From IMG/VR virus record IMGVR_UViG_3300043772_000427, positions 1 through 63,282 of that record: a stretch of DNA of 63,282 nt, one strand, 5' to 3'. The first letter of the stretch is position 1; each line of letters starts with the position of its first letter. Source of the stretch: a virus. The notes under the pieces are model-generated. The model saw nothing but the letters and a program-made list of their open reading frames with translations, was not told the origin of the DNA and made no database searches. This document shows, one piece after another, positions 8,149-13,988 of the stretch. Position numbers and translations under genes: made by a program.

Positions 8149-8339
8149 CAGTCGGACAGACCAACATATGGCGTAAGCATGTGATGGTTGCTATGCGGGA
8201 GGCGCTACATCAGCGCCGACCTCTTAGTGTCCTACCTAGTCGGTATGAGTTCTTTAAGAAGGCTAGGGAACAAGTGGCTCGCGCAACGTTTTGCGCAAAG
8301 CTAGATGGTGATGAGTACAGCAGGCTCAAGAACCGCTGA
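8145..8339 (+). CDS. Small basic protein, function unknown (64 aa)
   Basis: A basic, helical protein coupled by a 4-base ATGA overlap to the gene before it and followed at once by a strong terminator. The Arg/Lys content would allow nucleic-acid or RNA-polymerase binding, but no known motif is seen. Confidence 0.55.
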   Translation: MTVGQTNIWRKHVMVAMREALHQRRPLSVLPSRYEFFKKAREQVARATFCAKLDGDEYSRLKNR

Positions 8340-8341
8340 CC

Positions 8342-8369
8342 AGAGGAGGCTTCGGCCTCCTCTTTTTTT
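8342..8369 (+). terminator. Rho-independent terminator after the 7963-8339 pair
   Basis: AGAGGAGGC, loop TTCG, GCCTCCTCT and a seven-T tract give a 9-base-pair perfect stem followed by U residues. Confidence 0.92.
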
Positions 8370-8381
8370 GTGCCCCGAGAA

Positions 8382-8463
8382 TTGATACCAGTTATTTGTC
8401 GTCGCGGGCGTTAAGCGTGCGCGAGTCAAGCGGATCACTTAGCGTTTCACACCCCGCTGAAAC
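8382..8463 (+). promoter_or_regulatory. Repeated leader block, copy 1, ending in CGTTTCA-N8-TGAAAC
   Basis: The block opens with TTGATACCAGTTATTTGTCG and, 61 bases later, carries the inverted repeat GTTTCA-N8-TGAAAC directly abutting the -35 of early promoter 2. Two more copies start at 9222 and 10017 with the same order and nearly the same spacing. The inverted repeat is placed as an activator or repressor site would be. Confidence 0.7.
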
Positions 8464-8493
8464 TTTACTTTAGACCCTAGGGTCAGCTATAAC
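8464..8493 (+). promoter_or_regulatory. Early promoter 2 with 12-base palindrome in the spacer
   Basis: TTTACT and TATAAC are spaced by 18 bases. The spacer contains the perfect palindrome GACCCTAGGGTC (8473-8484), an operator-like site that promoters 1 and 3 lack in exact form (promoter 1 has only CCATGG at that place). Confidence 0.7.
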
Positions 8494-8499
8494 TATTAC

Positions 8500-8527
8500 A
8501 TCAGATAGACAATTCGGTCTGTCTGAT
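8500..8527 (+). promoter_or_regulatory. Leader hairpin 2
   Basis: ATCAGATAGAC and GTCTGTCTGAT pair over 11 positions (one G-U) around a 6-base loop, just after the predicted start of transcription and about 30 bases before the start codon. The copy upstream of the paralogous gene differs in sequence but keeps the fold. Confidence 0.6.
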
Positions 8528-8555
8528 ATTTCAAAATGCTTTATTAGGAGATATT

Positions 8556-9164
8556 ATGTCTAAAGCAAAACAAGTGGCCCCTTCATTGGGTTCTGTCAAC
8601 GTCACTTCTATGAAGGACGCAGGTTATCAGTCAGCGATCAGCGATGAACGTAAAGACAGCGTAGCGCGCTATGTATATGCGCAATGTCCCAACTTCACCA
8701 ATGAAGTCAGCGATGAAGTTAAAACCCAACTTCGCGCAGGTTGGGCATTACGTTGGCAAGAGTTGAACCCAGCGAAAAGTTATAACGACAGTTGGATTCC
8801 CGTAGAGAATGGCTCTTATGTAATGACTGTTGATGTTTGCTTCAGTTACAGTCAGCAGGCCTTTGGTCAGTTGAAAGAGGCTGACCCAGTCAAGCATGGC
8901 ATTATCAAGGGTGTACGCGATGCCTTCAACAAATACTGTTTTAATCGCATGGCTGACCTAAAGTCAGCGGTACGCAAAGTAGAGAATGAGGGCAAGCCTA
9001 AAGTGAAAGCGCCTACTAAGGGTTTCACGCAATACATTGACGAGACATTCAAGTCAGTCAAGGCCAGAGCCAAGACAGCAAAAGCAAGGGGTGACGATTC
9101 AGCACCTGATGAAGTTAAATTGCGCATGGCCATCGATGCCTTCCACAATACTCTAAGCAAGTAA
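8556..9164 (+). CDS. Early protein, paralogue A of a tandem pair (202 aa)
   Basis: I do not recognise a named family. The protein is mixed-charge and Lys-rich toward the C-terminus, with conserved blocks shared with the gene at 9387-9980: DEVKTQLR.GWALRWQELNP (about residues 52-73), SYSQQAFGQLKEADP (about 97-111) and VENEGKPKVKAPTK (about 143-156). Overall I judge well over half of residues identical. It is a single-gene unit with its own promoter, leader hairpin, AGGAGATATTATG start and terminator, implying high early expression. A nucleic-acid-binding or regulatory role is plausible but unproven. Confidence 0.7.
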   Translation: MSKAKQVAPSLGSVNVTSMKDAGYQSAISDERKDSVARYVYAQCPNFTNEVSDEVKTQLRAGWALRWQELNPAKSYNDSWIPVENGSYVMTVDVCFSYSQQAFGQLKEADPVKHGIIKGVRDAFNKYCFNRMADLKSAVRKVENEGKPKVKAPTKGFTQYIDETFKSVKARAKTAKARGDDSAPDEVKLRMAIDAFHNTLSK

Positions 9165-9175
9165 CATTGCACCGA

Positions 9176-9209
9176 CCTAGTCAGCCGAAAGGTTGGCTAG
9201 GTTTTTTTT
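9176..9209 (+). terminator. Rho-independent terminator after paralogue A
   Basis: CCTAGTCAGCC, loop GAAA, GGTTGGCTAGG and eight Ts form an 11-base-pair stem (two G-U pairs) with a GNRA loop and a U-tract. Confidence 0.9.
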
Positions 9210-9221
9210 CGCCTGTACCTT

Positions 9222-9303
9222 TTGATACCAGTTATTTGTCGACGCGCGTGCTTCGTGCGTGTTTGCCAAGCGCATGGTTTACCGTTTCACGCCTCGCTGA
9301 AAC
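9222..9303 (+). promoter_or_regulatory. Repeated leader block, copy 2
   Basis: The block again starts TTGATACCAGTTATTTGTCG and reaches GTTTCA-N8-TGAAAC 61 bases on, abutting the -35 of early promoter 3. The inner 40 bases differ from copy 1 but stay GC-rich with short inverted repeats, so the ends rather than the middle are conserved. Confidence 0.7.
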
Positions 9304-9333
9304 TGTACTTATGTGTCTTGTATCGGGTATAAC
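9304..9333 (+). promoter_or_regulatory. Early promoter 3 (TGTACT-18-TATAAC)
   Basis: It has the same 18-base spacing and -10 hexamer as early promoters 1 and 2; the -35 differs by one base. It drives paralogue B. Confidence 0.65.
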
Positions 9334-9340
9334 TTAATCA

Positions 9341-9363
9341 CCAGATGACACGGTGTTGTCTGG
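9341..9363 (+). promoter_or_regulatory. Leader hairpin 3
   Basis: CCAGATGAC and GTTGTCTGG pair over 9 positions (two G-U or U-G pairs) around a 5-base loop, at the same place as leader hairpin 2. Confidence 0.55.
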
Positions 9364-9386
9364 ATTAACGCTTACTTGGAGATACC

Positions 9387-9980
9387 ATGAGCAAAGCAAC
9401 AAAACCCCAAGAGACAATCGTCTCGTCGTTCAAAGATGCCGCATACCAATCGGCAAGGTCTAGTGAAACAATGGCAGTCATTGCCCGTTTTGTATACGAG
9501 CAGTGTCCTACATTCTGCGAATCACAACCAGATGAGGTCAAGACTCAACTGCGCCTCGGATGGGCTTTGAGATGGCAAGAGTTAAACCCTGCCACAGTAT
9601 TCGACAATGACTGGAAACCAAACCCCAAGGGAGGTTTTACCAATAGTCTGGATTACTGCTTGTCATACTCTCAACAAGCATTTGGGCAACTCAAAGAGGC
9701 CGATCCAATCAAGCATGGTGTCATCAAGGCCGTGCGTGATAACTTTAACAAGTATTGTTCCAATCGTCTTGCCGATCTCAAGGTTGCCGTGCGTAGAGTT
9801 GAGAATGAGGGCAAGCCCAAGGTCAAAGCCCCCACAAAACAATTTGATGATTTCATCAAAGAGTTGTTTACCACAGTCAAAGCCCGTGCCAAAACTGCCA
9901 ATGCACGAGGCGACACAACTGCACCCAATGAGGTTAAATTGCGCCAAGCAATCGATCTGTTTAACAATGCTTTGAAGTAA
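9387..9980 (+). CDS. Early protein, paralogue B of a tandem pair (197 aa)
   Basis: This is the second copy of the 8556-9164 gene, with the same domain order and almost identical central and basic blocks (QAFGQLKEADP, VENEGKPKVKAPTK, VKARAKTA.ARGD). The N-terminal 45 residues and the stretch after LNPA differ most, which may mean different partners. It starts at ATG after TTGGAGATACC. It has its own promoter and hairpin terminator. The conserved flanks show that the duplication included the regulatory leader. Confidence 0.7.
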   Translation: MSKATKPQETIVSSFKDAAYQSARSSETMAVIARFVYEQCPTFCESQPDEVKTQLRLGWALRWQELNPATVFDNDWKPNPKGGFTNSLDYCLSYSQQAFGQLKEADPIKHGVIKAVRDNFNKYCSNRLADLKVAVRRVENEGKPKVKAPTKQFDDFIKELFTTVKARAKTANARGDTTAPNEVKLRQAIDLFNNALK

Positions 9981-9987
9981 GCATCTG

Positions 9988-10018
9988 TGCACCGCCAGTT
10001 AACGCTGGCGGTGCATTT
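9988..10018 (+). terminator. Hairpin terminator after paralogue B
   Basis: TGCACCGCCAG and CTGGCGGTGCA form a perfect 11-base-pair stem around a 6-base loop, followed by only three Ts. It is a very stable hairpin, but the short T run makes it a weaker intrinsic terminator than the others here. Confidence 0.65.
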
Positions 10019-10102
10019 GATACCAGTTATGAGTCCTCGCGTGCGCTAAGTGCGTGCGTGTGAGCCAAGCCGATCAACTACCGTTTCAGGGGTGCGTGAA
10101 AT
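10017..10102 (+). promoter_or_regulatory. Repeated leader block, copy 3 (no promoter or gene after it)
   Basis: The block begins TTGATACCAGTTAT and carries CGTTTCA-N8-TGAAA 65 bases later, but no TTTACT/TATAAC promoter or reading frame follows. It looks like the terminal remnant of the cassette duplication, or a copy retained because the element also serves the adjacent origin-like region. Confidence 0.6.
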
Positions 10103-10146
10103 GGGTAAGCAAGTAACAGCCATTGATTATCTCAAGAGACATGTCC

Positions 10147-10155
10147 TGTGGATAA
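10147..10155 (-). other. Exact consensus DnaA box
   Basis: The plus strand reads TGTGGATAA, which is TTATCCACA on the minus strand, the strongest consensus binding site for host DnaA. A given 9-mer is expected on one or other strand about once per 130 kb of random sequence, and this one falls at the edge of the repeat array. Confidence 0.65.
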
Positions 10156-10164
10156 CTTTATTTG

Positions 10165-10680
10165 TTCCAAGATTCCAACTGGACTGGAACTTTGGAATCG
10201 CTAATTGGAATCTTGGAATCTGAGTAAAAACAAAATTCCAACTTGGAATTCCAGTATTTGCCTCTTATGTAAAGTTGTTCCAATTTGGAACACAAAATTG
10301 GAATCTTGTAAGTGCTTGATTTTAAACAAGAAAACACCACTTTTGACCTAAAAATTCCAAAATTCCAGTTTTTCAAAAGGACAAAGCTGGTTGGAGCAAT
10401 AATTTGGAAGAGCAAGACTGTGTCAGCAAGTGCGATGTCCCACAAAACAGCAAATTATGGTGTTTTTCTCATTTTGCCCGACGTCCCTGCAAATCGCTGG
10501 AATCTTGGAATTTTGGAATAAATATAATTTTTTTTTTTTTTTACTACTACTACTACTCTACTCTTTATATTCATTTCATAACCTTAGTAGTACTTTTCCA
10601 GATTCCAATTCACCCCAATTTGTTCCAAAAACCCGTTCCAATAACCCCCCAAAAAGTCTAACTGTACATATCCAATTCCA
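10165..10680. repeat. Dense array of TTCCA/TGGAA repeats on both strands
   Basis: I count about 23 TTCCA or TGGAA pentamers in roughly 515 bases, where one would be expected by chance. Many extend to TTGGAATC or its complement. Some form exact inverted pairs, such as TGGAATTCCA (10244-10253) and GTTCCA-ATT-TGGAAC (10277-10291). Spacing is irregular, so this is a protein-binding array rather than a simple tandem or CRISPR repeat. Confidence 0.85.
10528..10556 (+). other. T15 tract followed by (TAC)5
   Basis: Fifteen consecutive Ts run into five TAC triplets inside the candidate origin. The complementary strand carries TAG-phase triplets, which resemble bacterial DnaA-trio unwinding elements, although the DnaA box is about 390 bases away rather than adjacent. 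It may be the melting site, or simply a slippage-prone microsatellite. Confidence 0.4.
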
Positions 10681-10711
10681 ATCCCTGTACACTACGCCCC
10701 AAGCCCTGCAC

Positions 10712-10785
10712 CTCAACAAAGTCACCCCACACCCCTATGTTTATAAGTAAAGTTATGTTACAATTGAGTCTGAGTCGGGGAATAA
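10712..10785 (+). promoter_or_regulatory. Operon leader promoter region 4
   Basis: CTCAACAAAGT (10712-10722) is followed 21 bases from its start by CCTATGTTTATA, then AAGTAAAGTT, a -10-like TACAAT (10759-10764) and GTCGGGG. The same string of blocks with the same spacing recurs at 12450-12524. A good -35 is not evident at 17 bases, so it may be an activated promoter. Confidence 0.6.
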
Positions 10786-10840
10786 GCGCCTGCAAACCTC
10801 TCCAACTCAAGCCTTTGCCAACCCCAAGACGACCAACAAT

Positions 10841-10860
10841 CGTTTCACGGGTGGGTGAAA
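10841..10860 (+). promoter_or_regulatory. Inverted repeat CGTTTCA-N8-TGAAA, copy 4
   Basis: This has the same arms and exact 8-base spacing as the elements at 8443, 9283, 10082 and 12545. Here it lies downstream of the -10-like element and 41 bases before the start codon, so it would be within the mRNA leader. Confidence 0.65.
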
Positions 10861-10901
10861 TCAAGTTAGTTCAATTCAGTTCAATTTAGTTAGGAGTCAT
10901 C

Positions 10902-11237
10902 ATGAAAGCTAAGTTTGTCGTCTCTCCCTCCCTCGTTGCCAAAATGCAACGCGAGATGCTCGACCATCTCCCCCGTTCTATCCGCAAGACATTGCGCATT
11001 ACAACCCCCAAGGCACAACCCATTGCCAAAACACCCATCGACACAGACCAAATCGTGTCGGACTGGCTAGCGATTCACGACCCCATGAACGAGTCGCACT
11101 ACTACTGCACAAACACAGTTGACCCTGCGTTTGACTTCGATGAATTCCGCGACATCGACAACGAGTACGAGGGTCTGACAGTTGTCAGTATGGGCAAAGA
11201 CACAAGACGTTGGCTCAAGGGCTACAACATCCTCTGA
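10902..11237 (+). CDS. Early protein, function unknown (111 aa)
   Basis: This is the first gene of the small-gene operon behind leader 4, with a TTAGGAGTCATCATG start. The N-terminal half is basic (KMQRE, RSIRK), the middle is Pro-rich (about residues 33-48), and the C-terminal half is acidic and aromatic (FDFDEFRDID). No family is recognised. Confidence 0.6.
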   Translation: MKAKFVVSPSLVAKMQREMLDHLPRSIRKTLRITTPKAQPIAKTPIDTDQIVSDWLAIHDPMNESHYYCTNTVDPAFDFDEFRDIDNEYEGLTVVSMGKDTRRWLKGYNIL

Positions 11238-11258
11238 ACAAATTACAAAGGAAACAAC

Positions 11259-11411
11259 ATGACTGATATAAACATTGTGCTGATGGAGATAGCACGTATA
11301 GCCTTGGAAGACGAGGCTACTTTCAACCGCATCGGGCATGAGCTTGACTTGTCCGATGAGGAACTTAACAAAGTCCGTGCCCATGTTGCGCTAGAGGAGG
11401 AAACAACATGA
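11259..11411 (+). CDS. Small acidic protein (50 aa)
   Basis: A 50-codon gene starting after AAAGGAAACAAC and overlapping the next start by ATGA. The product is helical and acidic, with RIGHELDLSDEEL suggesting a short helix-turn-helix-like or protein-binding hairpin. It is supported by its ribosome-binding site and by forming the first link in a chain of 4-base overlaps. Confidence 0.55.
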   Translation: MTDINIVLMEIARIALEDEATFNRIGHELDLSDEELNKVRAHVALEEETT

Positions 11412-11671
11412 AACATTACATTGGTGAAGTCGAGACTTATTTCGGTGAAAGTGAGGTCAGTACTATGATTAAGTTCAAGACTGATTCACACCCCGATGAA
11501 TACCTAGATAAAGTTGCTTCAGACTTTTGGGGTAACGAGGGTGAGCAGATTGGTGACGAGACTGTCAGCATCTACGACTTCGGTGATAAGAACGCAAGCG
11601 CAGGGCGTTGGCAAGAGATTGATGCCGACATGTTCAACAAACTAACTTTAATTGTGGAGATAGTGCGATGA
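11408..11671 (+). CDS. Small acidic protein (87 aa)
   Basis: Coupled on both sides by ATGA overlaps. It is acidic and probably alpha/beta, with a GDETVSIYDFGDK strand region. No recognised motif; it could be a DNA-mimic-like or regulatory protein, but that is only suggested by charge. Confidence 0.6.
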   Translation: MKHYIGEVETYFGESEVSTMIKFKTDSHPDEYLDKVASDFWGNEGEQIGDETVSIYDFGDKNASAGRWQEIDADMFNKLTLIVEIVR

Positions 11672-11871
11672 AAGTAAGAGACATACGCAAGCGCAGGGCA
11701 AAGAGCAAGTACCAATCCAATGGTTCGTTCAGCTTCTTACGCCTGAGTCAGACTAAGCGTTGCCGTACCTACGAGGAGGGATGCTTTATCTGTGACCCAT
11801 GGCACTTCTACGACACGCACAAGCGTTTCCCCACATGGCACGAATTGATGGATGAAGGAGTAATGAAATGA
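11668..11871 (+). CDS. Small basic protein with paired cysteines (67 aa)
   Basis: It has a strongly basic N-terminus (RDIRKRRAKSKY), then a C-x8-C pair and a WHFYDTHKRFPTWHELMDEG segment typical of a short helix-turn-helix-like tail. ATGA overlaps couple it to its neighbours. Nucleic-acid binding is possible; no firm family. Confidence 0.55.
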   Translation: MKVRDIRKRRAKSKYQSNGSFSFLRLSQTKRCRTYEEGCFICDPWHFYDTHKRFPTWHELMDEGVMK

Positions 11872-12041
11872 AAGCATGGAAAGGTGTGGTGATAACCACA
11901 TATCAGGAAGAAATCACAGTACTGGCTGACACGAAAGAGGAAGCCGAGTTACTCATGTACGACCGCGCAAACCCAATGGGTGACAGCATAAGTGGTGAGA
12001 TGGAAGTGCATGACTTAATTGAATTGGGAGAAACAAAATGA
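11868..12041 (+). CDS. Small protein, possible paralogue of the next gene (57 aa)
   Basis: A 57-residue product with an N-terminal strand (WKGVVITTY), a TKEEAELLM helix and a polar end. The layout (strand, helix with E/A-E-A-x-M, then D/N-PMG or DPIG) resembles the following gene, suggesting an old duplication. It overlaps both neighbours by ATGA. Confidence 0.55.
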   Translation: MKAWKGVVITTYQEEITVLADTKEEAELLMYDRANPMGDSISGEMEVHDLIELGETK

Positions 12042-12229
12042 AAATGGTATGGATACTGTGGAGCAACGATATGTTCAGCAGTAAGGTAAAGCACGATGAC
12101 AAGCAAGGCGTTCACATTGTTGAGTTGTTTGCTCACAAGATTGATGCCGAGGCGTTCATGCGTATATGCAGGGAGGAAGATGACCCGATTGGTGGTCGCT
12201 ATTGGATACAAGAAAGGGAAGTGAAATGA
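12038..12229 (+). CDS. Small protein, function unknown (63 aa)
   Basis: It starts MKMVWILWSNDMF and contains a helix (KIDAEAFMRICREE) followed by DDPIGGRYW. ATGA overlaps on both sides. The fold looks like a small beta-alpha protein similar to the gene before it; no known function. Confidence 0.55.
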   Translation: MKMVWILWSNDMFSSKVKHDDKQGVHIVELFAHKIDAEAFMRICREEDDPIGGRYWIQEREVK

Positions 12230-12435
12230 CTGACCAACAGAACTTACCCACAATACACGTTCGCGTAATGGATGTGTATGGGAAGAGAGTTGTTTACCCC
12301 GTGTGCGACCATGCCAAAGTGTTTGCCAGTATCGCGGGCACAAAGACTCTGACTGAAGTAACTCTCAGATGTATTCAGAAGCTCGGCTATGAGATACATG
12401 TCATACCGCAAGAGCCTTTAACGCTAGACCTTTAA
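12226..12435 (+). CDS. Small protein, last gene of operon 4 (69 aa)
   Basis: The start is placed at the ATG that overlaps the previous stop (ATGA), 8 codons inside the longest frame. The product is alpha/beta with a VRVMDVYGKRVVYPV hairpin. No terminator follows; instead the next promoter leader begins within 20 bases. Confidence 0.5.
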   Translation: MTDQQNLPTIHVRVMDVYGKRVVYPVCDHAKVFASIAGTKTLTEVTLRCIQKLGYEIHVIPQEPLTLDL

Positions 12436-12449
12436 CGCTATACATATAG

Positions 12450-12524
12450 CTCAACAAAGTTGGGGTAAATCCCTATGTTTATATGTAAAGTTATGGTACA
12501 ATGGAATCTGTGTCGGGGAGTAAC
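12450..12524 (+). promoter_or_regulatory. Operon leader promoter region 5
   Basis: CTCAACAAAGT, CCCTATGTTTATA, ATGTAAAGTT, the -10-like TACAAT (12497-12502) and GTCGGGG occur in the same order and spacing as at 10712-10785. About 85 percent of positions match over the core. It drives the operon that includes the AAA+/vWA block. Confidence 0.6.
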
Positions 12525-12544
12525 TCGACACAGCCATCACTTAC

Positions 12545-12564
12545 CGTTTCACGGTACGGTGAAA
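12545..12564 (+). promoter_or_regulatory. Inverted repeat CGTTTCA-N8-TGAAA, copy 5
   Basis: Fifth copy of the element, again with an 8-base centre, 33 bases before the start codon and downstream of the -10-like sequence. Confidence 0.65.
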
Positions 12565-12596
12565 TTCAATTCAGTTTTATTTAGTCAGGAGATAGT

Positions 12597-12878
12597 ATGG
12601 GACAGTTCAAAAACATCGACACAATCCTGCGTCAAATCGCAGACGACACCAACGTACATCCATCCATCCGCGATGCGATGCGCAACACATCCGTAAAGCA
12701 AGCACCTGTCGACAAAGTGTATTTGCTTCTTTGCGACGGCAATGTGACCGACGTATTCACCGACAAAGACATGGCGATGTACGACCTGCATACATGCATC
12801 AAGGCAGACGAGGCAGAGGGTCTTGACCATGAGTGGAAAGTCATTGTCCGTCAGCTCACAACCACAACCCTTCCATGA
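12597..12878 (+). CDS. Early protein, function unknown (93 aa)
   Basis: First gene behind leader 5, starting after TCAGGAGATAGT. It is alpha/beta: a helical N-terminus, then VYLLLCDGNVTDVFTDKDMAMYDLHTCI, which reads as a strand-turn-strand-helix. It overlaps the zinc-ribbon gene by ATGA. No recognised family. Confidence 0.6.
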   Translation: MGQFKNIDTILRQIADDTNVHPSIRDAMRNTSVKQAPVDKVYLLLCDGNVTDVFTDKDMAMYDLHTCIKADEAEGLDHEWKVIVRQLTTTTLP

Positions 12879-13078
12879 TACCTAGCTGTTCAGCCTGTGG
12901 TGAACTTTACTCTGCACAACGCCATCGCATGGGATATACATTGTGTATGCCATGTGGCGAGAAACACGCGCGTAGTACCAAACACACTATCGTGCCGATG
13001 CCCAAGTCCAACTACATCGTTGTGACTGATCGTTCTCTATTACTTAATCTCAACTCAAGCCACAAGGGAGGCCGTTAA
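12875..13078 (+). CDS. Small zinc-ribbon protein (67 aa)
   Basis: Two Cys-x2-Cys knuckles (C5/C8 and C24/C27) 15 residues apart form a classical zinc ribbon in the N-terminal half; the rest is polar with a VVTDRSLLL strand. I place the start at the ATG overlapping the previous stop, 14 codons inside the longest frame, since that keeps the coupling pattern. Such small ribbons usually bind nucleic acid or RNA polymerase; target unknown. Confidence 0.6.
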   Translation: MIPSCSACGELYSAQRHRMGYTLCMPCGEKHARSTKHTIVPMPKSNYIVVTDRSLLLNLNSSHKGGR

Positions 13079-13079
13079 C

Positions 13080-13988
13080 ATGAACTTCGAACTTCAACAA
13101 CCCAACCACATCATCTCACTTGCAACGTCAGCACTCGTTGTCTGCGTGGATGTCAACGTGTGGACTGCAACGAAACAGGATCGCGCCATCTCTAACGAGG
13201 TGACAACATCTAAGAAAGCCTCTGCTGATGCAGGCAAGTTCACCAAGAACTTACTCTCCGATTCACCCGATCACAAGGCGCTACTGAACTATCGGCAGAC
13301 CGTGTATAACTGGCTTCAGAGGTCGACATACGACTGGGCGGGCTCAATGCGTCTGCTTCCAACGATCAACCTTGAGAAGTTCAAGAAAGAGTACGCCCAA
13401 CATGAGGCCGACTTCAAAGCTCTGCTCGAGAAGTTTATTACTGCATACCCGCAGATTGTCAGCGATGCGGCGTTCAAACAAGGCGATATGTTTAATCGTT
13501 CAGAGTACCCTGAACCTGAAGAAGTTCGCACCAAGTTCCGCATGCGTCTGCATGTACAGAAAGTACCGCAGGCTGACTTTCGTTCGTCTGTGAGCGAAGC
13601 ATTGGCAGAAGATTTGAAGAACCACTACGAGCGTCAAACACAGGAGATCATCAACGCTGTGATGGACGATGCATCCGAGCGTCTTGTAGAGATTGCTTCA
13701 CGGTTAGCCAACGCATGTACCGAGGCAACGCCCGACGAGGATGGCAAGGTAAGGCGCAAGAAGATATACGACAGTACTGTGAGCCAAGCCAAGGAGATTT
13801 GCAAGACCATCGAGAACTTCAACCTGACAAACAACAAGGCATTATCACAAGCAGTAGTAGACCTTAGCTTTGCGCTTGACGGTATCAGCACAGAGGATTT
13901 GCGTGAGAGTTCTTATACACGAAGCGTAGTCAAAGAGAATGTCGATGACATGCTGTCTAAATTTAAACCGATAAGGAGTTTTGTATGA
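13080..13988 (+). CDS. DUF3150-like helical protein next to AAA+/vWA genes (302 aa)
   Basis: The protein is mostly helical. It begins with a strand segment (LVVCVDVNVWTATKQDR, about residues 19-35) and continues with Lys/Glu-rich helices. The opening and the neighbourhood (MoxR-type ATPase and vWA protein just downstream) resemble phage DUF3150 proteins, but I could not verify the match. It starts after GGGAGGCCGTTAAC and overlaps the next gene. A partner or substrate adaptor for the ATPase is a reasonable inference. Confidence 0.5.
   Translation: MNFELQQPNHIISLATSALVVCVDVNVWTATKQDRAISNEVTTSKKASADAGKFTKNLLSDSPDHKALLNYRQTVYNWLQRSTYDWAGSMRLLPTINLEKFKKEYAQHEADFKALLEKFITAYPQIVSDAAFKQGDMFNRSEYPEPEEVRTKFRMRLHVQKVPQADFRSSVSEALAEDLKNHYERQTQEIINAVMDDASERLVEIASRLANACTEATPDEDGKVRRKKIYDSTVSQAKEICKTIENFNLTNNKALSQAVVDLSFALDGISTEDLRESSYTRSVVKENVDDMLSKFKPIRSFV

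Larger units (their letters stand above)
10140..10700. other. Candidate replication origin (gene-free, iteron-rich)
   Basis: No credible gene lies between 9981 and 10901. The centre of this gap is AT-rich and holds, in order, an exact DnaA box (10147-10155), about 23 TTCCA/TGGAA pentamers on both strands (10165-10680), and a 15-T run followed by five TAC triplets (10528-10556). It lies between the early cassettes and the early operons. A DnaA box, dense short repeats and a meltable tract together are the usual make-up of a replication origin. No experimental evidence is available, and a partition or repressor-binding site is the main alternative. Confidence 0.6.

Noticed and set aside
10158-10661. 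Several 69-106-codon frames in the gene-free region
   Set aside because: They consist of translated iterons and poly-T runs (for example long Phe/Tyr tracts), lack ribosome-binding sites and conflict with each other.
10160-10690. CRISPR array or tandem repeat in the gene-free region
   Set aside because: The repeats are only 5-8 bases, on both strands and irregularly spaced, with no spacer-size units or cas genes.
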